This document shows positions 15,193-24,765 of a DNA stretch of 31,565 nucleotides, piece after piece. The notes beneath the pieces were generated by a model. The model saw only the letters and a list, made by a program, of their open reading frames with translations. It did no database searches and had not been told where the DNA came from. The first letter of the stretch is position 1. Each line of letters starts with the position of its first letter. The DNA comes from UKL13-2 sp964417885. Lineage in GTDB: Bacteria > Pseudomonadota > Gammaproteobacteria > Burkholderiales > Usitatibacteraceae. The position numbers and the translations under genes were made by a program. The stretch spans positions 1 to 31,565 of the forward strand of contig CAYQKN010000035.1 of NCBI GenBank assembly GCA_964417885.1, given 5' to 3'.

Positions 15193-16485
15193 ATGCACCG
15201 TGTGGTCATCGTCGGCGGTGGCGCGGGCGGTCTGGAACTGGCGACGCAGCTTGGCGACACGCTGGGCAAGCGCGGCGATGCTGCAGTGACGCTGGTTGAC
15301 CGCGGGCGAACCCACCTGTGGAAACCGTTGCTGCACGAGGTCGCCGCCGGCAGCATGAACATCCATGCGCACCAGCTGGATTACCTGGCCCAGGCGCGCT
15401 GGCACCACTTCACCTTTGCGCTCGGCACGCTGACGGGCATCGATCGTGCCACGCGCCAGTTGCGGATAGCCGCCGTCACCGACGACGACGGCGTTGAAGT
15501 ACTGCCGGCGCGCAGCCTGCCCTATGACACGCTGGTGCTGGCGATCGGCAGCCAGTGCAACGACTTCGGCACACCCGGTGTCGACCGCCACGCCTTCACC
15601 CTCGACAGTTCGTGGGAGGCCAACCTGTTCCACCGCCGGCTGGTCAACGCCTGTTTTCGTGCCAACTACGCGGCCGATGGCCGGGTACTCAACATCAGCA
15701 TCGTCGGTGCCGGCGCGACCGGGGTCGAGCTGGCGGCCGAGTTGCACAACACCATTCGCGTCCTGGCCGCTTACGGCCTGGACCAGTTCAAGCCGGCGCA
15801 ACAGATCCGCATCCATATCGTCGAGGCCGGACCGCGTATCCTCGCCGGCTTGCCGGACTATCTCGCGGAAGCAACCCTGGAGACGCTGCGAGAGCTGGAA
15901 GTCTCGGTGCTGTGCAACGAACGGGTGGTCGCGGTCGAGGCCAATGCGCTGGTCACGGCGGCCGGCAAGCGCGTGCCGGCCGACTTCACCGTCTGGGCGG
16001 CCGGCATCAAGTGCGCGGAAGTGTTGCGCGATCTCGACGGCCTGGAAAGCAATCGCCTCAACCAGCTGGTGGTAACCCCCACGCTGCAGACCACGCGTGA
16101 CGCGGAGGTGTTCGCGCTCGGCGATTGCGCAGCCTGCGCATGGATCGACGGCCGCAATGTTCCGCCACGGGCACAGTCGGCGCACCAGCAGGCGAATCAC
16201 ATGGTCAAAATAATCAGGCGACGCCTGGCCGGCAAACCGCCAATCGCGTTTCGCTATCGCGACTTCGGCTCGCTGGTCTCGCTCGGCAACTACCAGTCCG
16301 TCGGCACGCTGATGGGCTTCGTTGCGCGCGGCAGCGTCCGGGTTGAGGGGCTGGTGGCGAAAATGTTCTACATCTCGTTATACAAGCTCCACCTCTGGGC
16401 CCTGCACGGATTCTGGCGCATGGCGCTGGACACGCTGGCGCGCATGATCAAGAGCCAGACCGAGCCGCGCGTCAAGCTGCACTAG
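15193..16485 (+). CDS. ndh: Type II NADH:quinone oxidoreductase (NDH-2)
   Basis: A 430-residue flavoprotein that passes electrons from NADH to quinone without proton pumping. The FAD-binding Rossmann motif IVGGGAGGLE is at residues 6-15. GSQCNDFGTPGV is a family signature, the NADH-binding motif is IVGAGATGVELAAEL, and the second FAD motif is DAEVFALGDCA. The C-terminus (YKLHLWALHGFWRMAL) is amphipathic and suits membrane attachment. No transmembrane helix is needed. Its 10-nt spacing behind suhB suggests co-transcription. Confidence 0.92.
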   Translation: MHRVVIVGGGAGGLELATQLGDTLGKRGDAAVTLVDRGRTHLWKPLLHEVAAGSMNIHAHQLDYLAQARWHHFTFALGTLTGIDRATRQLRIAAVTDDDGVEVLPARSLPYDTLVLAIGSQCNDFGTPGVDRHAFTLDSSWEANLFHRRLVNACFRANYAADGRVLNISIVGAGATGVELAAELHNTIRVLAAYGLDQFKPAQQIRIHIVEAGPRILAGLPDYLAEATLETLRELEVSVLCNERVVAVEANALVTAAGKRVPADFTVWAAGIKCAEVLRDLDGLESNRLNQLVVTPTLQTTRDAEVFALGDCAACAWIDGRNVPPRAQSAHQQANHMVKIIRRRLAGKPPIAFRYRDFGSLVSLGNYQSVGTLMGFVARGSVRVEGLVAKMFYISLYKLHLWALHGFWRMALDTLARMIKSQTEPRVKLH

Positions 16486-16510
16486 CCGTCGAACCGGCGA
16501 GGTTTCATGG

Positions 16511-19500
16511 TCACTGCCCGTCCGGGCCGGGCACGTTCGACATCGCCGCACGCAACAAGGCCAGCGCGCGGACGAAATCGAAGTCGGCAACGCAGCGGCT
16601 GATTTCGACGGCCGGTTCGCCGAGCGCCGCGCGCAACAGCGCACGGTGGTCGCGGAAAATTGCCACCGCGCGCACGTCGTCCTCTGCCAGCAAGGCGTCA
16701 GCCTGCGCAATCAGGTCGCGCGCCAGGTTCCAGTCCGGCTGCGCGGGTACCGCCTCCTGCTCCGCATCCAGCGCAGCCGACAGCGCCACCACCAGGCTGC
16801 CATTGGCCCGGTCAAGCGATTGAATCAGCGGATCGAGTTCAGCGGCGGCGGGTTTCGACCCCGGCTCACGCAGCAGCCGCTCAACCGCGGCGGCCGCGCG
16901 CTGCACCGCCGACGCGCCCAAGGTGGCAGCAACACCTTTCAGCGTGTGCGCAACCCGCTGTGCATCGGCGACGTTGCCGGTCTCGAGATGCTGCCGGAGC
17001 AATGCAATATCGCCGGCGTGATGAGCGACGTACATGGCGAGCAGGCGCTGGTAGGTATTCCAGAATCCCTGCACCGCCTGCAGGCCGGCATGGATGTCGA
17101 GGCCGGCGACGCCCGACAACCGGTCGGCGAAGGGCGGCCGCGCCTCGTCTGCCGGCCGGGTGGCGCCGGCCGCATCGTCCGGCGCCGGCGCGCGTGTGAC
17201 CGGCGCCCAGCGGGCGATGGTCTGGTACAGGCGCGCCGGGTCAACCGGCTTCGGGATGAAGTCATTCATGCCGGCCTCGATACAGCGGTCACGATCGGCC
17301 GAAAATGCATTGGCGGTCATGGCGATGATTGGTGTCTCGGCAAACGCCGCCATCTTGCGCATTGCCCGCGTTGCCGCCAGTCCATCCATCACCGGCATCT
17401 GCATGTCCATCAGTACCAGGTCGTAGGTACGGTTACGCGCGTGGTCGACGGCCTCCTTGCCGTTGGCGGCCAGTTCCACCCGGTGGCCGGCGGCACGCAG
17501 CAGTTCGCTGGCCACTTCCTGGTTGACCGGCTCGTCTTCAACCAGCAGGATGCGCAGGCCGGATGGCGCCACAGCTTCGAACCGGCCCGGCGCCGGCACA
17601 ATATCATCGGCGACCGGGGCGGCACCGGACAGTGCGTTCAGCGGCAGCGTGAACCAGAACGTACTGCCGACATCAGGACGGCTTGTCACACCGATCTGTC
17701 CGCCCATCAATTCGACCAGCCGCCGGCTGATCGCCAGGCCCAGCCCGGTTCCGCCGAAGCGCCGGGTAATGGATGAATCGGCCTGTTCAAACGGCAGAAA
17801 CAGCCGGTCCAGTTGCGCCGCGTCGATGCCGATGCCGGTATCGGTAACCTCGAACCGGATCTGCGGCGGCACCCGGTCGCCATTGCTGGTCGATACCCGC
17901 AGGGAAATCGTGCCGGCCTGGGTGAACTTGACCGCATTGCTGCCGAAGTTGAGCAGGACCTGCCGCAGGCGCATGGCGTCGCCCTCGACCAGTGCCGGCA
18001 GGCCGGGCTCAAGCTGCAGTTGCGCCTCGATCCCCTTGTCACGCGCGCGGCCAGCGGTGATCTCGAACGCCTCGGCCGTCACCTTGCGCAGGTCAAACGG
18101 CAGCCGGTCAATCACCATCTTGCCGGCCTCGATTTTCGACAGGTCGAGAATGTCGTCAATCAGCGTCAGCAGGTGGCGGGACGACACATCGAGCCTGCGC
18201 AGACGCGCCATCTGTTCGTCGGTCATGCCGGACTGCATCAACAGATAGGTAAGGCCGATGATGGCGTTCATCGGCGTGCGGATTTCATGGCTCATGTTGG
18301 CGACAAAGGCACTCTTGGCCAGGCTTGCTTCCTCCGCCCGCTTGCGCGCCTCCGCCAGCTCCGCGGTCCGGCTTCCGACCAGTGCCTCGAGGTGGTGGCG
18401 GTGTTCCTCAAGCTCACGGGTCATTTTCTGTTTTTCCGTGATGTCGTCCTTGATTGCCAGGTAATGGGTGATGCGTCCGTCAGGCTCGTGCACCGGCGTC
18501 ATCGTCACCAGCTCAACGTACTCGCTTCCGTCCTTGCGCCGGTTGATGAATTCACCCTTCCATGGCTGCCCGCGGCGCAGTGCCGCCCACATCGCGAGAT
18601 GGGTTTCGCGCGGCGTCTTGCCGGACTGCAGCAGGCGCGGATTCTGCCCGATCACTTCCTCTTTGCTGTAGCCGGAATGCCTGACGAATGCGTCGTTGAC
18701 ATATTCAATGCGCGCATCGAGGTCGCTGATGACAATGCTTTCGGGGCTCTGCTCGACGGCGAGATACAGTTTCCGCAGCTGGTCCTCGATCTGCCTGCGT
18801 TCGGTAACGTCTTCCTCGACCGCCACGTAATGGCTGATGCGGCCGTCCGGCTGGCGCAGCGGGGCAATCACCGAGCTTTTGACGTGCGCCGAGCCGTCCT
18901 TGTGCAGATTGATGAACTCGCCGCGCCAGGGTCGGCCGGCAGTCAGCTCGCGCCACAGCTGCTCATAGGTTGCCGCCGGCACTTTTCCGGACTGGAGAAA
19001 GCGCGGGTGACGTCCGATCACTTCCTCGCGCGCGTAGCCGGTATTGCGCACGAATGCCTCATTGACGTACTCGATATTGGCATTGAGGTCCGTGATGATC
19101 ACGCTGTTCGGCGTCTGCTCGGCGACCGCCGACAGCTTGCGGATTTCCGCCTCGGCGGTCTTCGCCGCCGTCACGTCTGTCCATGCGCCGATCACCTCGA
19201 CAATCTTGCCCGCCGCGTCGCGATGCATATGCAGCTCGTCCTGGATCCACAGGTACCGACCGTCGCGGTGGGCAAAGCGATAGTCGTGGGTGCAGGTTCC
19301 GCTGCGCAGGCATTCCGCGCTGGCGGCAAGCGCCCGCTCGCGATCCTCCGGATGCAGGTGGGATGCCCACCAGCCGGGCGCCAGCGCCTCCTGTTGCGAG
19401 TAGCCGAGTATCCGGGACACATTCTCGCTCACGTCGCCCGGCACCAGCTCGCCTTGCTCGTTCTGTTGCAATGAGTACACCACCACCGGGCTGGACTTCA

Positions 19501-22500
19501 GCAGATGGGCGAGGCGCAGCGCCGTGCCTTGCACTGCCGCCTCGGCGATCACGCCGGCGGCGCGGTCGCGCAACGCCCGGATGCCGTATGACAGGGCATC
19601 GGCCAGCGCGCTCAGGTGCGACGCTTCATCGGTATCGAATGCGTCCGGTGCGGCGGCGTAGATCATCAGCGCGCCGCCGGCGTGCCCGCTGTCGACCAGC
19701 AGCGGCATCGAGATCGACGACGCATAACCATGCCGGATGGCGGCCTCGCGCCACGGCCCGAAGGTTGGATCGGTGTGAATGAAGCGGGCGACGACGGTGC
19801 GGCATTCGCGTACGCAGGTACCGGTCGGGCCCAGTCCGGTTGGTTGCTCGTCCCAGGTGATGTCAATTGACTTGGCGTAATCTTCACCGGTACCGGCGTG
19901 CGCCACCGGCCGGATCGACCGCCGTTCGTCCTGCTCCGCAAACCCCACCCAGGCCATGCGATAGCCGCCCGATCCAATCACGCTTTGGCACAACTGGTGC
20001 AACAGCGCCATTTCGTCGCGCGCAAAGACAATGACACGCATCGCATCGGCGATCGCATGCAGTTCCCGATTGGCCCGCCGCAGCTGTGCCGCGGCGTGGT
20101 TGCTTTCGGTAACATCGGCCCAGATCGCCGCGAGGTAGGTCTTGCCGCGTACCGCAACCGGCCGGGCACTGACCCGCACGTCACGCATTTCCCCGCCACG
20201 GGTCTGGAAACGGGCTTCAACGGTGGCGCCGTCCGGCCGCAGCATCAGCGCCATATTGCTGCGCATTTCGTCCTCGTGGTAGTACGGATTGATGTCCTGC
20301 ACCCGCATGCGGGCAAATTCCTCGCGTGAGTAGCCCAGGTCACGGCACGCGGTCTCGTTGAACTCGATGAACTGCCCGGAGTCCGGGTCTACCAGGGCAA
20401 CGGCATCGCGCGCCTGGTTGACGATGGCGGAAAATATTGCCTCGCGATCGCTGGCCCGCGCCGCCAGTATCCGCCGCCAGATCGACTCCCCCGTGCGCTT
20501 GGCGACGGCGTCGATCAGCGTCCGCTCCTCCTCCAGGAACGGACCTTCGGCGGCGACCGGCCGCGCAGCCAGGTAGGCAACCGTGACATCGCCGCTGCGG
20601 CCGCCGGCGTCGAATGGCGCCACCTGCATCCAGGGCGTTTCGCGAAATCCGGCGGTTGAAAATTCGATGCTCTCAAAGCGAACCTGCGCCGCCGCGACGT
20701 CGGTGTGCTGCCAGGCCGGGGGAAGTATCGCCGCCACGGCGGCGCATATCTCTTCGACCGACTTGTCGTCCTGCTCGGTTGCGCGGAACACGTCGTAGAG
20801 GCAGCGGATTTCCTTGGCCCGCTCGCGCAGGGCGCTCTGGGCGCTGACCAGATCGGTAACGTCCTGCACCGTGCCTGAGGACGCCAGCGGCGTGCCGTCA
20901 GCGGCGAACTGTGTCTCACAGTGCTGCTGAACGATCTTGATACGACCGTCCGGGAACAGCAGCCGGTGGGTACTGGTACATGGTTCGCGCGCGGCGATTG
21001 ACGCGGCAAAAGAGGCGACAACGTGGTCGCGGTCATCGGGGTGAATCGCGTCGAACATCGACTCGAATTTCATGCCGCCTTGGCCAGGCCTGACTTCATA
21101 GATCCGGTAGAACTCATCGGAACCCTCCAACTGGCCGGATAGCCTGTGGCCTTCCCACGAGCCGACATGAGCGATGCGTTGCGATTCCACCAGTTGCCGG
21201 TGGCTGGCATCGCGCGCATCCTCGGCCTCGCGCCGCCGCAGTCGCTCGCGCCGCGCCAGCAGTGCCTTGTCGATGTCCGAGGCGAGATCGGCAAGCAGCT
21301 GGACCTCATTGGCGGTAAAACTGCCGGCATCGGCGGCATAGATGACCAGGACGCCAATCACCATGCTGTCCCGGTGCAGCGGCAGCGCCACCACCGCCGC
21401 CACCTGTTGCTGGCGCGCAATGTCACGCCAGTGCTCCTGCCCGGGTTCGACCTGGATATCGGCGATGACACAGGGGGTGTTGTCGCGCAATGCGCGACCC
21501 ACCGCGCTATTGGCTGGTCCCGCCGACTTCCATATCGAGGCGACCTGCTGCAGATAATCCATGGTCACGCCGGCGACCGCGACAGGCGCGACCATGCCGT
21601 CTGTCGCGCCGGTTGTCAGCCCCACCCAGGCGGCACGATAGCCGCCGCGGTCGACGATCGATCGGCAAATGGACTCGAAGATCACCTGCTCGCCCGCGTT
21701 ATCGACCTGGATGCGCTTGCCCGCAACCAGCGCCTGCAGCGCGCGGTTTGACCGCGCGGCGTCGACGCCGCTGCTGAGCGTGGCTGCCATCGAATCCAGC
21801 GGCCTGCCGAACTTCCCCAGTTCGCGCGCGGCCTGGCCAAAGCCGCCGCGCGCCGAGGCATCACCCTGGCTCAGCTGCCGCCCAAAATGGGCAAGCCGGG
21901 ATAGCGGGCGCAGCAGGATGCGTTCGCTGGCGGCCCAAAGCAGCAGGAACAGCGCCGCCAGCACCAGTGCTGCGCCGAGCGCGAGGGTGCGGAACCAGGC
22001 CTGTGCCGCACCGGTGACGGCATCGACCGGTTCGCTGACAAAGAGGGTCAGCTGTCCTTCAAGCGGACGGGCAAGCGGCACGAAGGCGGTGATGCGGGCG
22101 GCGCCATCGAGCCCGGCCGTTTCCACCACGCCCGGCTCACGCTGTGCGCTCAACGCGTTAACCAGTGGCATGCCCGATGCATTGCGACCGGTCCAGCCTT
22201 CGGGGTCGGGATGACGCACGACCACGATGCCTTTTTGGTCAACCAGTCCGACATTGGAGCCGGCCGGCAGGCGCGCATCCATGATGGTCCGCAAAAACCG
22301 GGACGTTTCGATTGAAACGCTGATGACGCTCGTCGCCGTGCCGGCATCGTTACGCAACGCCAGGTAGACCGGCAGCACCCGTGCGCCGGTCGCGCGGCTG
22401 ACCAACGCGTCGCCGGCAACACTGCGCTCGACCGCCAGCGCCACCCGGAAACCGGCACGGTCACCCGCATTCAATTGCTGCGCGGCCGGCAGGGTGCTGC

Positions 22501-22849
22501 ACACCAGACTGCCGTCGGGTCGAAACACCTGGATTTCATCGTATGGGTCCGCCAGCCTGGCGCTGAACATGCGCAGGTATTCGGCGCATTCGGTCCGCGC
22601 CGGCTGGTGCAGGCGTGGCTCGGTGGCGAGAAGGGAAAGCAGGTTGTTCACCCGTTCAAGCACCAGCCATTGCTGTTGCCCCAGTTGCTTCGCAACCACC
22701 AGCAGGTTCTGCTTCTCGGCCTCGATCACCTTGTCGCGCGCATTGTCAGCGGCAAACCGCACACCGGCGAACATCAGCAGACACAGCGCAAGGAACAGCG
22801 TCAGCAGCCGGGTACGGATCTCCATGCCGCCAAACAGCAGGCGCTTCAT
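16511..22849 (-). CDS. Very large hybrid sensor histidine kinase (Cache-like, GAF, five PAS, HisKA, REC, HPt)
   Basis: A protein of about 2112 residues. There is a transmembrane helix near residues 13-31, a periplasmic dCache-like sensor at about 35-280, and a second helix near 288-308 followed by a HAMP-like linker. Next come a GAF domain (about 387-535), a PAS domain (560-670), a GAF-like region (685-800), a PAS (805-925), a GAF (930-1090) and three PAS domains (about 1105-1480). The last two PAS domains are near duplicates (YVNEAFVRNTGYAREEVIG and YVNDAFVRHSGYSKEEVIG). The H-box has H1521 (MSHEIRTPMNAII). An ATPase with GTGLGLAIS, a receiver domain (LVLMDMQMPVMDG) and an HPt domain (AHTLKGVAATLGA) follow. 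The start is the ATG at 22849, and an ATG at 22825 is also possible. The cognate regulator is probably the HD-GYP gene two genes upstream. Confidence 0.93.
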   Translation of the reverse strand: MKRLLFGGMEIRTRLLTLFLALCLLMFAGVRFAADNARDKVIEAEKQNLLVVAKQLGQQQWLVLERVNNLLSLLATEPRLHQPARTECAEYLRMFSARLADPYDEIQVFRPDGSLVCSTLPAAQQLNAGDRAGFRVALAVERSVAGDALVSRATGARVLPVYLALRNDAGTATSVISVSIETSRFLRTIMDARLPAGSNVGLVDQKGIVVVRHPDPEGWTGRNASGMPLVNALSAQREPGVVETAGLDGAARITAFVPLARPLEGQLTLFVSEPVDAVTGAAQAWFRTLALGAALVLAALFLLLWAASERILLRPLSRLAHFGRQLSQGDASARGGFGQAARELGKFGRPLDSMAATLSSGVDAARSNRALQALVAGKRIQVDNAGEQVIFESICRSIVDRGGYRAAWVGLTTGATDGMVAPVAVAGVTMDYLQQVASIWKSAGPANSAVGRALRDNTPCVIADIQVEPGQEHWRDIARQQQVAAVVALPLHRDSMVIGVLVIYAADAGSFTANEVQLLADLASDIDKALLARRERLRRREAEDARDASHRQLVESQRIAHVGSWEGHRLSGQLEGSDEFYRIYEVRPGQGGMKFESMFDAIHPDDRDHVVASFAASIAAREPCTSTHRLLFPDGRIKIVQQHCETQFAADGTPLASSGTVQDVTDLVSAQSALRERAKEIRCLYDVFRATEQDDKSVEEICAAVAAILPPAWQHTDVAAAQVRFESIEFSTAGFRETPWMQVAPFDAGGRSGDVTVAYLAARPVAAEGPFLEEERTLIDAVAKRTGESIWRRILAARASDREAIFSAIVNQARDAVALVDPDSGQFIEFNETACRDLGYSREEFARMRVQDINPYYHEDEMRSNMALMLRPDGATVEARFQTRGGEMRDVRVSARPVAVRGKTYLAAIWADVTESNHAAAQLRRANRELHAIADAMRVIVFARDEMALLHQLCQSVIGSGGYRMAWVGFAEQDERRSIRPVAHAGTGEDYAKSIDITWDEQPTGLGPTGTCVRECRTVVARFIHTDPTFGPWREAAIRHGYASSISMPLLVDSGHAGGALMIYAAAPDAFDTDEASHLSALADALSYGIRALRDRAAGVIAEAAVQGTALRLAHLLKSSPVVVYSLQQNEQGELVPGDVSENVSRILGYSQQEALAPGWWASHLHPEDRERALAASAECLRSGTCTHDYRFAHRDGRYLWIQDELHMHRDAAGKIVEVIGAWTDVTAAKTAEAEIRKLSAVAEQTPNSVIITDLNANIEYVNEAFVRNTGYAREEVIGRHPRFLQSGKVPAATYEQLWRELTAGRPWRGEFINLHKDGSAHVKSSVIAPLRQPDGRISHYVAVEEDVTERRQIEDQLRKLYLAVEQSPESIVISDLDARIEYVNDAFVRHSGYSKEEVIGQNPRLLQSGKTPRETHLAMWAALRRGQPWKGEFINRRKDGSEYVELVTMTPVHEPDGRITHYLAIKDDITEKQKMTRELEEHRHHLEALVGSRTAELAEARKRAEEASLAKSAFVANMSHEIRTPMNAIIGLTYLLMQSGMTDEQMARLRRLDVSSRHLLTLIDDILDLSKIEAGKMVIDRLPFDLRKVTAEAFEITAGRARDKGIEAQLQLEPGLPALVEGDAMRLRQVLLNFGSNAVKFTQAGTISLRVSTSNGDRVPPQIRFEVTDTGIGIDAAQLDRLFLPFEQADSSITRRFGGTGLGLAISRRLVELMGGQIGVTSRPDVGSTFWFTLPLNALSGAAPVADDIVPAPGRFEAVAPSGLRILLVEDEPVNQEVASELLRAAGHRVELAANGKEAVDHARNRTYDLVLMDMQMPVMDGLAATRAMRKMAAFAETPIIAMTANAFSADRDRCIEAGMNDFIPKPVDPARLYQTIARWAPVTRAPAPDDAAGATRPADEARPPFADRLSGVAGLDIHAGLQAVQGFWNTYQRLLAMYVAHHAGDIALLRQHLETGNVADAQRVAHTLKGVAATLGASAVQRAAAAVERLLREPGSKPAAAELDPLIQSLDRANGSLVVALSAALDAEQEAVPAQPDWNLARDLIAQADALLAEDDVRAVAIFRDHRALLRAALGEPAVEISRCVADFDFVRALALLRAAMSNVPGPDGQ

Positions 22850-22940
22850 TGGCGAGTCCCGCGCCGAACGGGTGTCATCGGCAGTGCGGCGTGGCGGGTG
22901 CCGGGCGCCCAATCTGCGCCGAAATCGGTCCGTGGCAGCA

Positions 22941-23369
22941 TCAGCCTGATTGCCGCTTGCAGAAATCGGTCAGCATCGACAGTGCCACGCCCGGCACCGC
23001 GCCGATCTCAGCCGCATTGAAGCCGCTCTCGAACAGCGGCGCCCATGCGGCGTACACCCGCCGGTCGTCAGCACCCAGCCGCTTGAAGCCCATGCTCCAG
23101 CGGTCAAAGCTGCGCGCCCTGATCGCGGCTCGCTCCAGCAGGGTGATGGCGTGATGCCGCCGATCCTGACCGATCAGGCGGTAAATTTCGTCCACCGCCG
23201 CCGCCTCGCCCTCGAGCAATTGCATGAAGCTGCCGGCGGAATAAACCAGCATGCCGGTCACGCCGTGCGACAGGTTGTTGCGTGCCGACGCCTCAAGAAT
23301 GCGGTCAAGGCCGGCGCTATCCATCTCCTGCCGTGCCGAACTGACATAGATCAGGTGGATAAGGGACAT
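22941..23369 (-). CDS. BLUF-domain blue-light photoreceptor
   Basis: A 142-residue protein with an N-terminal FAD-binding BLUF domain and a short helical C-terminus. It has no enzymatic output domain. The photochemical residues are visible: Y8 (HLIYVSSA), N32 (NNLSHGVTGML), Q50 (SFMQLLEG), and W91 and M93 (RWSMGFKRL). Short BLUF proteins of this type act by protein-protein contact. I chose the ATG at 23369 because GGAAGGA lies 6-7 nt upstream and the BLUF fold starts there. It lies between the HD-GYP regulator and the hybrid kinase on the same strand, 75 nt and 91 nt from its neighbours. Confidence 0.93.
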   Translation of the reverse strand: MSLIHLIYVSSARQEMDSAGLDRILEASARNNLSHGVTGMLVYSAGSFMQLLEGEAAAVDEIYRLIGQDRRHHAITLLERAAIRARSFDRWSMGFKRLGADDRRVYAAWAPLFESGFNAAEIGAVPGVALSMLTDFCKRQSG

Positions 23370-23444
23370 GTCAATCCTTCCATTGCCGGTCAGGGGCAAC
23401 GGCCGGCCCGGTGATCAATGTTGGAACGCGATGCGCGCGGACGT

Positions 23445-24578
23445 TCATGTCGGCGGCTCGCGGTCCGAGTAGCGCCGGGCGATCACATCAAAGGCGTCGC
23501 ATTGCGCAATGAAGGCGTCGACCACGTCGGGATCAAAGTGGCTGCCGCGTCCCTGCAGGATGATGGCAGCGGCGTCCTGCGTCGGCATCGCCGGCTTGTA
23601 CACGCGCTTCGAGGTCAGGGCATCGAACACGTCGGCCAGTGCCATCAGCCGCGCGCTGACCGGAATGGCGTCGCCGGCAAGACCGTCGGGGTAGCCGCTG
23701 CCATCCCACTTCTCGTGGTGGCGGTGGGCGATCTCCTTGGCAACGGCAAGGAACTCGATCGGATGCTCGGCATCGCGCTCCGCGTTGCCGATGGCGTCGC
23801 TGCCGAGCTTGGCATGGGTCTTCATGATGCGCCATTCGTCGGCGGTCAGCGGCCCCGGCTTCTGCAGGATGTGATCGGGTACGCCGACCTTGCCGATGTC
23901 GTGGAGCGGCGCGGACTTCACCAGCGTCCGGATGTAGCGCGGCGTCAGTGCCGCCGCGAACCGTGGATGGTTTTTCAGCGTCTCCGCCAAGGTCTGCACA
24001 TAGCCCTGGGTACGCAGCAGGTGGTTGCCGGTTTCAAGGTCACGCACCTCCGCCAGTCGCGCCAGGGCGCGGATGCTGACGTCCTGGATCAGCAGGTTTT
24101 CCTGCATGCGCCGTGCGACTTCGGCCTCGAGATAGCTGTTCTGGTCTTTCAGCCAGTCGCGCGCCTGCTTGAGTTCCAGATGCGCCCGGACCCGCGCCAT
24201 GACGATGGCCGGCTGGATCGGCTTGGCAATGTAATCCACCGCGCCGAGGGCAAGGCCGCGCTCCTCGTCGGCAACGGCATCCATTGCCGTAACGAAGATC
24301 ACCGGAATGTCACGCGTGGCGTCATCCTCGCGCAACCTGGCCAGCACTTCGAAGCCGTCCATATCCGGCATCATGATGTCCAGCAGGATCAGGTCAGGTC
24401 GCGGCGTGCTGGCGGCAATCTGCAGCGCGCGTGCGCCTGAATTGGCCGCGCGAACCTTGAACGCCGGCGCCAGAACCTCGCCCAGTACCGCAAGATTCTC
24501 CGGGGCGTCATCGACGATCAGGATCGTGCTGGTGCCTTTTTCCGTATCCCGAATGCTCGATGCCGGCTGCTGCGTCAT
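23445..24578 (-). CDS. Response regulator with HD-GYP c-di-GMP phosphodiesterase domain
   Basis: A 377-residue two-domain protein. The receiver domain at residues 18-135 has phospho-acceptor D67 (LILLDIMMPDMDG). A coiled linker leads to an HD-GYP domain with H225-D226 (LHDIGKVGVPD) and HHEKWDGSGYPDGLAG at about 286-301, followed by ALADVFDALTSKRVYK. All residues of an active HD-GYP phosphodiesterase seem present, so it should degrade c-di-GMP. The ATG at 24578 has AAGAAAGG upstream, and the longer frame to 24827 overlaps mutS. It is the first gene of the signalling block and is divergent from mutS, with 187 nt between them. Confidence 0.94.
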   Translation of the reverse strand: MTQQPASSIRDTEKGTSTILIVDDAPENLAVLGEVLAPAFKVRAANSGARALQIAASTPRPDLILLDIMMPDMDGFEVLARLREDDATRDIPVIFVTAMDAVADEERGLALGAVDYIAKPIQPAIVMARVRAHLELKQARDWLKDQNSYLEAEVARRMQENLLIQDVSIRALARLAEVRDLETGNHLLRTQGYVQTLAETLKNHPRFAAALTPRYIRTLVKSAPLHDIGKVGVPDHILQKPGPLTADEWRIMKTHAKLGSDAIGNAERDAEHPIEFLAVAKEIAHRHHEKWDGSGYPDGLAGDAIPVSARLMALADVFDALTSKRVYKPAMPTQDAAAIILQGRGSHFDPDVVDAFIAQCDAFDVIARRYSDREPPT

Positions 24579-24765
24579 GAAACGCCTTTCTTCACCTGCG
24601 TGACAAGAGTCTAGCCCAGTCGCAACCGGTCCGGTACGCGTCAGATCAAATGCAGCGCAGTTACCGCCCGCGCCGGCCGGCGGTGCGGTCGCGGCAGCGG
24701 CCTGTTGCCAGCCACCGACAGGTGCGGCAGCGGGGAGGGCCCGGCATCTCGTAAAATACGCGGAC

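Noticed and set aside
17298..17318. Sequence GGCCGAAAATGCATTGG inside the hybrid kinase, resembling the core of the palindromic repeat
   Set aside because: The similarity is limited to about 12 nt, arms are absent, and it encodes normal receiver-domain residues.
24729..24765. Possible mutS promoter (TAAAAT just before the ATG)
   Set aside because: The -10-like hexamer is good but I see no convincing -35 at the right distance, so it is mentioned only in the mutS entry.
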